From NCBI GenBank assembly GCA_038229415.1, contig JBBROM010000001.1, positions 124,001 through 188,000 of the forward strand: a stretch of 64,000 bases of DNA, read 5' to 3'. This DNA is from JANXUR01 sp038229415. Its GTDB lineage: Bacteria; Acidobacteriota; Terriglobia; Terriglobales; Acidobacteriaceae. The notes under the pieces are model-generated. The model had not been told where the DNA came from and searched no databases. It worked only from the letters and a program-made list of their open reading frames with translations. Positions within the stretch are counted from its first letter, which is position 1; each line of letters starts with the position of its first letter. Below, in pieces: positions 33,815-42,426 of the stretch. The position numbers were made by a program, and so were the translations under genes.

Positions 33815-34003
33815 GATGGTTCCTTCCTGGTGCCTTGTGCAAATTTCTGTCGCATACCGTTAAGAGTTGATGAAGTGGAAAAAGTGACAGGCTTACCTGC
33901 GATCTGCGCGGGCGGTTTGGAGGGGGTGGGGGGCATCCGTTAAAATCAAGTGTTTGCTTATACGAGCTCAAGAACGGCCATTCGGGCGGGGAAAACTGCA
34001 TTC

Positions 34004-35185
34004 ATGAAAATTCACGAGTATCAGGCAAAGGGAATTCTGCGGAAGTACGGAGTCGCCGTGCCGCGGGGCGAAGTGGCTTCCACACGCGACGAAGCGGTGG
34101 ACGTGGCCAAGATGCTGTTTGCACAGGGTGCGACCGGCGCGGTCGTCAAGGCGCAGATTCATGCGGGCGGCCGCGGCAAGGGCGGCGGCGTGAAGATCGC
34201 CAAGTCCGTGGAGCAGGTGGGCGAACTGGCCTCGCAGATTCTCGGCATGAATCTGATCACGCACCAGACCGGGCCCGAGGGCCGCATTGTGCGTCGGCTG
34301 CTGGTGGAAGAGACGCTGCCGATTGAACGCGAACTTTATCTGGGCATCGTACTCGACCGCGCGATCTCGAAGCTGGTGTTTATGGCGTCGAAGTCCGGCG
34401 GCATGGAGATTGAGGAAGTCGCGGCGAAGGATCCGAGTGCGATTTTGAAGGAAGTGATTGACCCCGGCGTGGGATTGACCGCGTTTCAGGCGCGGCGGCT
34501 GGCGTTCAATCTGGGCATGACGCCGGATCAGGTGAAGCAGGCGGTGCCGTTTATGATCGCGCTGGCGAAGGCGAATCAGGAAATGGATTGCTCGCTTTTG
34601 GAGATCAACCCGTTTATTACGACGACGGATGGCCGTGTGTTCGCGCTCGATGCGAAGGTGACGTTCGATGACAACGCGCTGTTCCGGCATCCGGATGTGC
34701 GTGAGTTGCGCGATGTGAATGAGGAAGATCCGCTGGAGGTCGAGGCGTCGAAGTACAACCTGAACTACATTAAGCTCGATGGCACGGTCGGCTGCATGGT
34801 GAACGGCGCGGGCCTAGCGATGGCCACCATGGACATCATCAAGTATGCGGGCGGGTCGCCGGCGAATTTTCTGGATGTGGGTGGTGGCGCGAATGCCGAG
34901 CAGATTACGCATGCGTTTGAAATTCTGCTGAGTGACAAGGCTGTGAAGGCAGTTCTCATCAACATTTTTGGCGGTATTTTACGGGTGGATACGCTAGCCA
35001 AGGGCGTAGTCGAGGCGGCGCACAAGACGAACATTCAGCTGCCGATTGTGTTGCGGCTCGAAGGTACGAATGTGGAAGAGGGTCGCAAGATTCTGGCGGA
35101 ATCAGGCCTGAACTTTATCGTTGCACAGACGATGAAAGACGCGGCGGAGAAGGTTGTGGCAGCGGCAGCGGGGGTGAAGCAGTGA
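34004..35185 (+). CDS. sucC: Succinyl-CoA synthetase subunit beta (ADP-forming)
   Basis: 393 residues from ATG 34004 (MKIHEYQAKGILRKYGVAVP); the longer reading adds unrelated residues. ATP-grasp domain with VVKAQIHAGGRGKGGGVKIA, EINPFITTTDGRVFALDAKV and the C-terminal CoA-ligase segment FLDVGGGANAEQITHAFEIL with VLINIFGGILRVDTLAKGVV. It forms the alpha2beta2 enzyme that makes ATP or GTP from succinyl-CoA in the TCA cycle. Overlaps sucD by 4 bp. No strong Shine-Dalgarno. First of the sucC-sucD-ndk run. Confidence 0.98.
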   Translation: MKIHEYQAKGILRKYGVAVPRGEVASTRDEAVDVAKMLFAQGATGAVVKAQIHAGGRGKGGGVKIAKSVEQVGELASQILGMNLITHQTGPEGRIVRRLLVEETLPIERELYLGIVLDRAISKLVFMASKSGGMEIEEVAAKDPSAILKEVIDPGVGLTAFQARRLAFNLGMTPDQVKQAVPFMIALAKANQEMDCSLLEINPFITTTDGRVFALDAKVTFDDNALFRHPDVRELRDVNEEDPLEVEASKYNLNYIKLDGTVGCMVNGAGLAMATMDIIKYAGGSPANFLDVGGGANAEQITHAFEILLSDKAVKAVLINIFGGILRVDTLAKGVVEAAHKTNIQLPIVLRLEGTNVEEGRKILAESGLNFIVAQTMKDAAEKVVAAAAGVKQ

Positions 35186-36057
35186 GCGTATTAGTGGATA
35201 AGTCCACGCGGTTGATAGTGCAGGGTCTAACGGGCAAGGAAGGTACCTTCCACGCCAAGCAGTGTGCGGAGTACGGCACGCAGGTAGTTGGCGGAGTTAC
35301 TCCGGGTAAGGGCGGCACCACGCATGAAGGCTGGCCGGTGTTTAACACAGTGCAAGAGGCGGTGGAGAAGACCGGAGCCAACGCGACCGTAATCTTTGTG
35401 CCACCGCCGGGTGGTGGTGAAGCCATTATGGAAGCGGCGGATGCGGGCATTGCCCTGATCGTGTGCATTACCGAGGGCATTCCTGCGAATGACATGATCA
35501 AGGCGTGGGCTTATATGCAGGGCAAAGGCTCACGGCTGATTGGGCCGAATTGTCCAGGTGTGATTTCGCCGGGTAAGTGCAAGATTGGTATTATGCCGGG
35601 ACGAATTCACAAAGAAGGCAGCGTTGGTATTGTGTCGCGCTCGGGCACTTTGACTTATGAGGCGGTGCATCAACTTACTCAGCGCGGGATCGGGCAGAGT
35701 ACCGCGATTGGCATTGGCGGTGATCCGATTATCGGGACGACACATATTGATGCGATGAAGCTGTTCAATGATGATCCTGACACGGAAGCTGTAATTATGA
35801 TCGGCGAGATCGGCGGCAGCGCGGAAGAGACGGCTGCGGCGTGGGTTAAAGCGAACATGAAGAAGCCGGTGGTGGGATTTATCGCCGGACAAACGGCGCC
35901 AGAAGGACGGCGCATGGGCCATGCGGGTGCGATCATCGCTGGTGGTAAAGGCACGGCGGAAGAAAAGATGAAGGTGATGCGCGACGCGGGAATTCACGTG
36001 GTGGTGTCACCGGCAGAGATGGGCGAGGCAGTGGCGGCGGCCATCGGCAAGGCGTAG
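35182..36057 (+). CDS. sucD: Succinyl-CoA synthetase subunit alpha
   Basis: 291 residues, GTG start overlapping the sucC stop (GTGA). CoA-binding Rossmann domain with IVQGLTGKEGTFHAKQCAEY; VISPGKCKIGIMPGRIHKEG; the phosphorylated His lies in GRRMGHAGAIIAGGKGTAEE. The alpha subunit carries CoA and the phospho-His intermediate. Length is normal. It is followed 55 bp later by ndk, linking nucleotide-triphosphate production to its redistribution. Confidence 0.98.
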   Translation: MSVLVDKSTRLIVQGLTGKEGTFHAKQCAEYGTQVVGGVTPGKGGTTHEGWPVFNTVQEAVEKTGANATVIFVPPPGGGEAIMEAADAGIALIVCITEGIPANDMIKAWAYMQGKGSRLIGPNCPGVISPGKCKIGIMPGRIHKEGSVGIVSRSGTLTYEAVHQLTQRGIGQSTAIGIGGDPIIGTTHIDAMKLFNDDPDTEAVIMIGEIGGSAEETAAAWVKANMKKPVVGFIAGQTAPEGRRMGHAGAIIAGGKGTAEEKMKVMRDAGIHVVVSPAEMGEAVAAAIGKA

Positions 36058-36112
36058 TTACAGCGATATTTGATTTAGACAATTTACTCAAGAAAATGGA
36101 AGGCAGTTACTC

Positions 36113-36535
36113 ATGACATTACAACGCACATTTACCATCATCAAGCCCGACGCGGTGAAGCGCGGCGCTATCGGCGACATTATTGAGCAGTTCGAAAAGC
36201 AGGGCTTTCGCATCCTCGCCATGAAGATGCTGGAAATTAGTAAGTCGCAGGCAGAGCAGTTTTATGCGGTGCACGCGGCTCGTCCGTTTTACGGATCGCT
36301 CACCGAGTTCATGTCGAGCGGCCCGATTGTGGCACTGGCCCTGGAAAAAGAAAATGCCATTGCTGACCTGCGCAAGCTGATGGGCGCGACCAATCCGGCG
36401 CAGGCTGAAGAAGGCACAATCCGCAAAAAGTGGGCTGCAAACATCGAGCATAATGCGATTCATGGTTCGGATGCGGAAGATACGGCGCGGTTCGAACTGA
36501 GCTTCTTCTTTGCCGGATATGAGTTGGCGAAGTAA
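36113..36535 (+). CDS. ndk: Nucleoside-diphosphate kinase
   Basis: 140 residues. Transfers the gamma-phosphate among nucleoside triphosphates through a phospho-His in EHNAIHGSDAEDTARFELSF (family HGSDS-type motif, here HGSDA). QRTFTIIKPDAVKRGAIGDI is the N-terminal signature; FYGSLTEFMSSGPIVALALE the core. GGAAGGCAG precedes the ATG. A perfect intrinsic terminator lies 48 bp after the stop, closing the sucCD-ndk transcript. Confidence 0.98.
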   Translation: MTLQRTFTIIKPDAVKRGAIGDIIEQFEKQGFRILAMKMLEISKSQAEQFYAVHAARPFYGSLTEFMSSGPIVALALEKENAIADLRKLMGATNPAQAEEGTIRKKWAANIEHNAIHGSDAEDTARFELSFFFAGYELAK

Positions 36536-36582
36536 ATTTGGTTGGCGCGTCACGAAGCAAACACAAGATCCCCGCACTCCAC

Positions 36583-36609
36583 AAAGGCCCGCAACCGCGG
36601 GCCTTTCTT
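36583..36609 (+). terminator. Intrinsic terminator of the sucC-sucD-ndk transcript
   Basis: Perfect 10-bp stem AAAGGCCCGC (36583-36592) / GCGGGCCTTT (36597-36606), 4-nt loop AACC, then TCTT. The classical layout. Confidence 0.85.
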
Positions 36610-36655
36610 CCGGTCGGGATGACACGACTCAAACACGACTCAAAGGAGATTCAGT

Positions 36656-36844
36656 ATGCCGCTGGTTCACATTACGTTATTGGAAGGGCGCACCACCGAG
36701 CAGAAACGTAAGGTGGCTGCACGGATTACGGATGTTCTTGTGGAAGAAGCTGGCGCGAAACGGGAAGCGATCGTAGTGGCCTTCCACGATACCCCGCGCG
36801 ATAGCTACGCGAGCGGCGGCGTGCTGATGTGCGACAAAACCTAG
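36656..36844 (+). CDS. 4-oxalocrotonate tautomerase-family protein
   Basis: 62 residues, a typical monomer of the tautomerase fold. Pro1 (MPLVHITLLEGRTTEQKRKV) is the catalytic base after Met removal; EEAGAKREAIVVAFHDTPRD is the second conserved stretch. AAGGAG lies upstream. It probably acts on keto-enol interconversion of an unknown aromatic degradation product or another substrate. It stands alone after the ndk terminator. Confidence 0.9.
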   Translation: MPLVHITLLEGRTTEQKRKVAARITDVLVEEAGAKREAIVVAFHDTPRDSYASGGVLMCDKT

Positions 36845-36891
36845 CTATTGTGGCTGGAACTGCGATCAGTTATAGTGCTGCGGGCGGTGTA

Positions 36892-36955
36892 GGGATCCTT
36901 CGACTTCGCAGGTGGCGTCGCTTCGTGCTACCACTTGCTTCGCTCAGGATGACAC
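36892..36955. repeat. REP-like palindrome, family A copy 6
   Basis: GGGATCCTTCGACTTCGC and GCTCAGGATGACAC enclose GCAGGTGG...CCACTTGC, an imperfect stem with G-T pairing. Located between the tautomerase gene and the convergent ferredoxin gene. Confidence 0.75.
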
Positions 36956-36996
36956 GGTTGTGGTAGTGTCCACTTCTCAGGATGGCACGCTAGCTC

Positions 36997-37314
36997 CTAC
37001 ATCGGTTCGAGTGAGTCAGGTTCTAGCTGGTGACCTTCCGAATCATACAGACGGATGGCGGCGACTGGGCACATGCCTGCGGCAGATGAGAGTGCGGCAT
37101 CCTGGCTGGGGGCACTAGGTTCGGTTGCAAGCTCTTCTACGGCGACCTTCAGTTGCGTCAGGCCACCGTCCTTACAGAGCATGTTCGTCGTGCGTCTGGC
37201 AGCGTCATGCTTGAAGATTTCTCCGGCGACCACGCAGCATGTGGCTGAGGCGATACACACGTCGCCCTTGAGTTCGACGAAGTGTATCTTGCTGCCGGTG
37301 TCTGACTTATTCAA
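36997..37314 (-). CDS. Small ferredoxin (3Fe-4S or 4Fe-4S)
   Basis: 105 residues. Cysteine arrangement VCIASATCCVVAG near residue 20 and MCPVAAIRLYD near residue 82 (C-x5-C...CP) fits single-cluster ferredoxins of the type that feed cytochrome P450 or other oxidoreductases; the cluster type is not certain because one ligand position is ambiguous (adjacent Cys-Cys). Negatively charged. TTG start at 37314 with AGGAG upstream. Adjacent to the ABM monooxygenase gene, 21 bp away, same strand. No partner reductase is near. Confidence 0.82.
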   Translation of the reverse strand: MNKSDTGSKIHFVELKGDVCIASATCCVVAGEIFKHDAARRTTNMLCKDGGLTQLKVAVEELATEPSAPSQDAALSSAAGMCPVAAIRLYDSEGHQLEPDSLEPM

Positions 37315-37335
37315 ACTGGACTACTCCTGAGCTGC

Positions 37336-37629
37336 TTACGGCTTACTAACTATACTGTATAGTTGTTTCTCAACCGTCGCGTAGTGTTGCCTCAGGCCCT
37401 TGGTTACATACTGTTCGAAATGCGGCGAAGCCCAGTGCGAATCGAGCGTCGCCTGGTCGTCATATTCTTCGTAAAAGCTGAAAGCCAGCGGATTGTCGGT
37501 GGACTGCAAGCCGATGTAAGTGTGACAGCCCGGCTCCTTGCGGGTGTTCTCTTCCATCAAGCCAATCAGGCGCTTGACTTCGGCTTCCGTGCCCGGCTGC
37601 ACCGTAAAATGCACAATCAGCGCGATCAT
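37336..37629 (-). CDS. Antibiotic biosynthesis monooxygenase (ABM)-domain protein
   Basis: 97 residues, ferredoxin-like dimeric alpha/beta barrel fold: MIALIVHFTVQPGTEAEVKR, EPGCHTYIGLQSTDNPLAFS, FYEEYDDQATLDSHWASPHF. ABM proteins oxidise small molecules without cofactor or act as stress proteins. It overlaps the purA stop by 4 bp (ATGA), so it is transcribed with purA. Next is the ferredoxin gene. No substrate can be inferred. Confidence 0.9.
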   Translation of the reverse strand: MIALIVHFTVQPGTEAEVKRLIGLMEENTRKEPGCHTYIGLQSTDNPLAFSFYEEYDDQATLDSHWASPHFEQYVTKGLRQHYATVEKQLYSIVSKP

Positions 37630-38975
37630 GCGTGCGAGCCTCCAGCTTGCATCTCGATGTCAAAGGCGTGCGCGAATGCTTCCACCAGCATGGTCTGGTC
37701 GCGATCGGGACCAGTAGACACCATGCCAATCGGCGCACCGGTTTCCTGCTCGATGAAGCGCAGATAATCCTGCGCGGCCTGCGGAAGTTTGCTGAATTCG
37801 CTGATGTCAACGGTGGGGGTTAGCCAGCCCGGCATAGTCTTATAAATACATTCGATTTTTTCGTAGCCGGTGCCGCGCGCGGGAATTTCTTCCGTCACTT
37901 TGCCATCTACTTTGTAGCCGACGCAGACGGGAATTTCGGCGAGGTGGTCGAGCACATCAAGCTTGGTGACGACCAGCCAGGTGAATCCGTTGATCATGGC
38001 CGAGTAGCGCAGCAGAGGCAGGTCGAGCCAGCCGCAGCGACGCGGGCGTCCGGTGACGGCACCGTATTCATTGCCCTTAGCACGGAGGTCCTCGCCCTCG
38101 GCTCCATGTAACTCGGTGGGGAACGGGCCTTCGCCCACGCGCGTGCAATATGCCTTAGTGATGCCGATCACGTCTTGAATGGCGTTCGGCGGCACGCCAG
38201 TGCCGATCACCGCGCCACCCGAGGTTGCGCTCGACGAGGTGACGAAGGGATAGCTGCCGTGGTCAATATCGAGCATCGTCCCCTGCGCGCCCTCAAACAT
38301 GATGTTCTTGCCTTCGCGCAGTGAGCGATTGAGCAGCGCGGCGGTGTCGCAGACGAACGGCTTGAGCTGCTCGGCGGCGGCGGCGTATTCCTGGAACATC
38401 TGGTGCGGATCAATGGGCGCGGAGTTGAATAGCGCGTGCGCGATGGTGTTCTTTTCGCGGCAGGCGTTCTCGATGTGCAGTTGCATGGTGGCGGAATCGA
38501 ACAGGTCGGCGACGCGCAGTCCGCGGCGGCCCATCTTGTCTTCATAAGTCGGACCGATGCCGCGCGAGGTGGTGCCGATCTTTACTCGGCCGGGCGCGTT
38601 CTCTGAGGCCAGCTCGATCATGCGGTGGTAGGGAAGAATCACGTGGGCACGATTCGAGACGTATAGGTAGCCATCCACCGCAACGTTGTTAGCGCGCAAC
38701 GCGCCAACTTCCTTCAAAAAGGCCATGGGATCAAGCACTACGCCGTTGCCGATCACCGAAAGGCAACCGGGCCGCAATACGCCGCAGGGCACCAGCTGAA
38801 GGATGAACTTCTTGCCGTTGATGATGACGGTGTGCCCGGCGTTGTGTCCGCCGGCGTAGCGGGCCACGACCTGGAAGTTCCGCGAGAGAACGTCCACGAT
38901 CTTACCCTTGCCCTCGTCGCCCCACTGGGCACCAATGATGACCGCAGTTTTCCCCGCAGTCTTGTAAGTGTTCAA
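37626..38975 (-). CDS. purA: Adenylosuccinate synthetase
   Basis: Converts IMP and aspartate with GTP to adenylosuccinate. Signature AVIIGAQWGDEGKGKIVDVL (P-loop WGDEGKGK) and YAGGHNAGHTVIINGKKFIL; TSRGIGPTYEDKMGRRGLRV; EGAQGTMLDIDHGSYPFVTS. 449 residues from TTG 38975, which has GGAG 6 nt before it; the usual ATG at 39011 adds 12 residues but no ribosome site is visible there. The C-terminus reads FAHAFDIEMQAGGSHA. Divergent from mutM, cotranscribed with the ABM gene. Confidence 0.96.
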   Translation of the reverse strand: MNTYKTAGKTAVIIGAQWGDEGKGKIVDVLSRNFQVVARYAGGHNAGHTVIINGKKFILQLVPCGVLRPGCLSVIGNGVVLDPMAFLKEVGALRANNVAVDGYLYVSNRAHVILPYHRMIELASENAPGRVKIGTTSRGIGPTYEDKMGRRGLRVADLFDSATMQLHIENACREKNTIAHALFNSAPIDPHQMFQEYAAAAEQLKPFVCDTAALLNRSLREGKNIMFEGAQGTMLDIDHGSYPFVTSSSATSGGAVIGTGVPPNAIQDVIGITKAYCTRVGEGPFPTELHGAEGEDLRAKGNEYGAVTGRPRRCGWLDLPLLRYSAMINGFTWLVVTKLDVLDHLAEIPVCVGYKVDGKVTEEIPARGTGYEKIECIYKTMPGWLTPTVDISEFSKLPQAAQDYLRFIEQETGAPIGMVSTGPDRDQTMLVEAFAHAFDIEMQAGGSHA

Positions 38976-39145
38976 CGTACGCTCCAAAATAAACCGTGAA
39001 GATAGCCGCATCCGGTGCGGAGGCGGCTGGTTAGAGAGGTGAAACTACCATCTACGATGATAACGCCTTGGCGTCGCAGGGGCAACGCGAGTTTCGCACA
39101 GCCTTCGCCCTGCGAAGCAGCGCGGCTTGCGAGCGCGGCGGAGTG

Positions 39146-39151
39146 TAAACT
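39146..39151 (+). promoter_or_regulatory. Candidate -10 hexamer of leaderless mutM
   Basis: TAAACT, preceded by TG (extended -10-like TGTAAACT), lies exactly 6 nt before the ATG at 39158. No Shine-Dalgarno. Confidence 0.5.
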
Positions 39152-39157
39152 CTAGCG

Positions 39158-39979
39158 ATGCCTGAACTGCCTGAAGTGGAAACCGTAGCCAATGGCCTGC
39201 ACAAACACGTGCAGGGCGATGTAATTGAGTCGGTGTGGCTGGGCGAGAAGCCGGAGCCGCTGAAGTCGCCTGCGGCGGAGATCGCGCGTGTGCTGACCGG
39301 GTCGCGCATTGACGCTGTGCATCGCACGGGCAAGCACATCGTGGTGGAACTGTCGGGATCCGAGGGAGGTGCGAGCGTGCGCACGCAGTGGATTGTGCAC
39401 CTCGGCATGACGGGGCGCATGCTGGTGGTGGAGGCGCGAGAAGAAGTTGCAAAGCACACGCATCTGATTGCGAAGCTGGCTTCTGGACGCGAACTACGCT
39501 TTGTGGATCCGCGGCGATTTGGCCGGCTGGAAGTGAAGCCAGCGGCGGACTTTGCCGCGCCGGGTGTGGAACCGCTGCACGTTACGGCGGTGGAGTTCGC
39601 GGCGCTGTTCAAGGGGCGGAAGACGCCGATCAAGAGCGCACTGCTGAATCAGTCGTTGCTATCAGGCGTGGGCAATATCTATGCGGACGAGTCGCTGTCG
39701 CGGGCGGGGATTCGTCCAAAGCGACAGGCGGCGTCGCTCACCCGCGATGATTTGAAGCGACTACACGCGGCGGTACAAAAGGTGCTGGCCGAGGCGATCA
39801 AGCTGGGCGGCTCATCTATTAATGATTACGTGACAGCGGATGGCGAAGAAGGATTCTTCCAGCTCAAGCATCGCGTCTACGGGCGCGAGGGACAGCCCTG
39901 CCGAACTTGCAAGACGCTGATTAAACGCATTGTGATTGCGGGACGCAGTGCGCATTACTGCGCGAAGTGCCAGAAGTAG
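39158..39979 (+). CDS. mutM: Formamidopyrimidine-DNA glycosylase
   Basis: 273 residues. Excises oxidised purines such as 8-oxoguanine and nicks the abasic site. Catalytic Pro2/Glu3 in MPELPEVETVANGL; KSALLNQSLLSGVGNIYADE is the H2TH motif; zinc finger at the C-terminus CRTCKTLIKRIVIAGRSAHY CAKCQ (four Cys). Full length. Leaderless start suggested by a -10 box 6 nt upstream. Repeats follow before hisC, which is convergent. Confidence 0.97.
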   Translation: MPELPEVETVANGLHKHVQGDVIESVWLGEKPEPLKSPAAEIARVLTGSRIDAVHRTGKHIVVELSGSEGGASVRTQWIVHLGMTGRMLVVEAREEVAKHTHLIAKLASGRELRFVDPRRFGRLEVKPAADFAAPGVEPLHVTAVEFAALFKGRKTPIKSALLNQSLLSGVGNIYADESLSRAGIRPKRQAASLTRDDLKRLHAAVQKVLAEAIKLGGSSINDYVTADGEEGFFQLKHRVYGREGQPCRTCKTLIKRIVIAGRSAHYCAKCQK

Positions 39980-39995
39980 GGGGTCAGACAAGGCT

Positions 39996-40046
39996 TGTGT
40001 GGGGACAGGCGCCCTCGCCTGTCCAGTCGGGGCAACGCCCCGAAAG
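39996..40046. repeat. Palindromic repeat, family B, inverted copy
   Basis: TGTGTGGGGACAGGCGCCCTCGCCTGTCC followed by AGTCGGGGCAACGCCCCGAAAGCT: reverse complement of the 54281-54330 type module, two hairpins GGACAGGCG/CGCCTGTCC and CGGGGC/GCCCCG. Confidence 0.65.
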
Positions 40047-40060
40047 CTCTCTCCCTATCC

Positions 40061-40114
40061 GAAGACCTTTCCGGCCTTCAGCCCGAATGGACGCGTGAGG
40101 CACCCGTCCCCAAG
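40061..40114. repeat. Palindromic repeat, family B, direct copy
   Basis: GAAGACCTTTCCGGCCTTCAGCCCGAATGGACGCGTGAGGCACCCGTCCCCAAG, a diverged module beside the inverted copy at 39996-40046, making an inverted pair between mutM and hisC. Confidence 0.55.
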
Positions 40115-40159
40115 CGTTTTTTCTAGTTGTTATCTTTCTCTTTCACGCCATTAACCTGT

Positions 40160-41209
40160 CTAAATTACTTTGCGGAATGCCGCCAGAAATGCGTCGTTTT
40201 GTTCAGGCGTTCCGATGGTGACGCGGATAGCTGTTGTCGCGCCCCACGCGGCCATGGGACGCACGGAGATTCCTTCGGCGAATAGTGCGGCGTCGACCTC
40301 GGCAGCGGGCCGTCCCACTTCCAGGAACAAGAAATTTGACGAAGTAGGCACTGGCGCAAAGCCCATTTGGGCAAGCGCACCGGCGACGCGGGGCGCTTCG
40401 TCGGCGTTGTTACGCACGGCTTTCTGGATGTGGGCGAGGTCTTGCAGTGAGGCCAAGGCCCCGGCTTGCGCTACGCCGGAGACTGAAAAAGGCGTGCGAA
40501 ATTTCTTTATTCTGGCGATGAGATCGGGGTGGGCTGCGCCGAATCCGCAACGGATGGCGGCGAGGCCGTGGGCTTTGGAGAAGGTGCGCATTACGATGAG
40601 GTTTGGGTGGTCGGCGATGGGCGCGAATCCGTGTGAGTAAGTGATGCCGCGTCGGCGCGCGAACTCGGTAGCAAAGTCGTAGTAGGCTTCATCGAGCGCA
40701 ATGATCACGCGCTCAGGAACCTTGTCGAGAAATCGGTCGAGTGCGGCTGCGTCGAACATGGTGCCCGTAGGATTGTTGGGATTCGAGAGCAGCACCACGC
40801 GAGTGTCGGCGTTGATGGCGGCGGCGATGGCGTCGAGGTCGTAAGTGTAATTTGGCATTGGCGCGCAGCGCAGTTCCGCGCCCACCGACTTGACCAGCAG
40901 CGGATATAGGAAAAACGAAAGGTCGCCGCCAACCGCGTTCAGTCCGGGGCCAAGCAAGGCGCGGCATAAAATCAGCAGCAGGTCGCTCATGCTGCTGGTG
41001 ACGATGAGTTGCTGCGGAGCGAGGCCAAAGTGCGCCGCCAGCGCGGCTTCTAGCGCGAGGTTTTCCGGTTCCTGATAGTAGTTGCAGCCGAGTAGCGCCC
41101 GCTGCATGGCTGCGAGCGCCAGTGGCGATGGGCCAAAGGGATTCTCGTTGGCACCGAGCTTGATCAGGCTTTGCGTGTCTTCTGCTGCGTATGAGGCGTA
41201 GAGGCTCAC
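40160..41209 (-). CDS. hisC: Histidinol-phosphate aminotransferase
   Basis: PLP enzyme of histidine synthesis, fold type I. 349 residues. KLGANENPFGPSPLALAAM at the N-terminus; NPNNPTGTMFDAAALDRFL; ALDEAYYDFATEF; PLP lysine in VMRTFSKAHGLAAIRCGFG. GTG start at 41209. No other his gene is near, so specificity could be relaxed (aromatic aminotransferase) but the sequence is HisC-like. It is convergent with mutM and on the same strand as, and after, the HAF-repeat gene. Confidence 0.93.
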   Translation of the reverse strand: MSLYASYAAEDTQSLIKLGANENPFGPSPLALAAMQRALLGCNYYQEPENLALEAALAAHFGLAPQQLIVTSSMSDLLLILCRALLGPGLNAVGGDLSFFLYPLLVKSVGAELRCAPMPNYTYDLDAIAAAINADTRVVLLSNPNNPTGTMFDAAALDRFLDKVPERVIIALDEAYYDFATEFARRRGITYSHGFAPIADHPNLIVMRTFSKAHGLAAIRCGFGAAHPDLIARIKKFRTPFSVSGVAQAGALASLQDLAHIQKAVRNNADEAPRVAGALAQMGFAPVPTSSNFLFLEVGRPAAEVDAALFAEGISVRPMAAWGATTAIRVTIGTPEQNDAFLAAFRKVI

Positions 41210-41230
41210 AATTGACTATTAGCTCCGCAG

Positions 41231-42334
41231 CTATTCTCGAAGAAAACCATGCCCGACCCACTTCGTGTCTAGGTAATATCCGACGATCTGGCCCGAGCGA
41301 TTGAGGCTAATGCCATAGGTTTCGCCTTGACCACCTGGCGCGTCAAATCCAGTAAAAGTTCCTAGGTGATCACGGAAAAAACCGTGGGTGGCACCGGTTG
41401 AATCGGAGTACCAGCCTGTAATTGCTCCACCCGCATTAATTGCAACGGCCGTCGTCTGAGTCAAGGTCCCGGGAGCATCGAACGATGTAATATTTCCCTT
41501 AGGGTCCCGGACAAAACCGCGTGTTCTGAGGGTGGCGTCCTGATAAAAGCCCGCGACTGCGGTGTTGTCATTGATGCTCCACGGCCTAGTTCCTGCAGAG
41601 CCGCCAAGTGAATATGCACCTGGGGCATCAAATTCGGTGATCTTACCAGTCGAGGCTCGCGTAAAGCCATGAAAGGAGTTTTTCGAGTCTAAATAAAACC
41701 CCGTGACATCCCCTTTCGAGTTGATGCTGAGCGGATTTACGGTGATTGAATTCTGCGGGAAAGATACAGTTATGTTCCCTGAAATATCCCGAACGATCCC
41801 TTCATCATGTGATCCTATATCATTGCAATACAGGTTTCGCGCTGCGCACCCCGCAACTTGCCCCGCGCTATTAATTGCTGAAGGCTGGGTATAGGTAGCA
41901 TTGCTTGCTTGTATTGATGTGATGGTGCCAATAGCATCACGAATATAGCCTATAGAAGTTCCGGGCGCTGTTGCAGGAGAGTAGTACCCAACGATCTGCC
42001 CTGCGTCGTTAATACCGAAGGCCAGCGTGCCTGCGTTTGGCGCTATTGCAGCTCCTGGTGCATCAAAGGTTGTAATGCTTCCAGATAAATCTCGGACGAA
42101 TCCATGGTAAATGAACTGTGCGTCCTGATAGTATCCCACAATCGTGCCTGACTCATTGATTCCGTACGGAACGGTGAAGGTTGAACCCGGTGGATCAAAA
42201 GAGACAATATCGCCCTTTGCAGCCAAAGCACATACCGGAGCAACTATCGACGTCAGAGCTAGCATGACGCAGACACACCTTGCAGCCTTAAGTGACGGAC
42301 GCAAGCCTTGACGGAATTGTAAGTTATGAGTCAT
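41231..42334 (-). CDS. Exported HAF-repeat protein
   Basis: 367 residues from ATG 42334, signal peptide CVCVMLALTSIVAPVCALAA. It consists of about seven repeats of roughly 40 residues: YGINESGTIVGYYQD, FGINDAGQIVGYYSP, SAINSAGQVAGCAARN, LSINSKGDVTGFYLD, WSINDNTAVAGFYQD, VAINAGGAITGWYSD, YGISLNRSGQIVGYY, each with a preceding GFVRD/FDAPG strand. This is the HAF ('probable extracellular repeat') family, thought to be beta-propeller-like. Secreted; role unknown, common in Acidobacteriota. Confidence 0.88.
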   Translation of the reverse strand: MTHNLQFRQGLRPSLKAARCVCVMLALTSIVAPVCALAAKGDIVSFDPPGSTFTVPYGINESGTIVGYYQDAQFIYHGFVRDLSGSITTFDAPGAAIAPNAGTLAFGINDAGQIVGYYSPATAPGTSIGYIRDAIGTITSIQASNATYTQPSAINSAGQVAGCAARNLYCNDIGSHDEGIVRDISGNITVSFPQNSITVNPLSINSKGDVTGFYLDSKNSFHGFTRASTGKITEFDAPGAYSLGGSAGTRPWSINDNTAVAGFYQDATLRTRGFVRDPKGNITSFDAPGTLTQTTAVAINAGGAITGWYSDSTGATHGFFRDHLGTFTGFDAPGGQGETYGISLNRSGQIVGYYLDTKWVGHGFLRE

Positions 42335-42426
42335 ACAGTGAGTCCTCTGCGTCAGTGTGAACCGGTACTGCCTGCAAGTCAAGCCAAATCCCTCTATCAG
42401 TGGGGCGCAACGAAAATGCGGCACGG

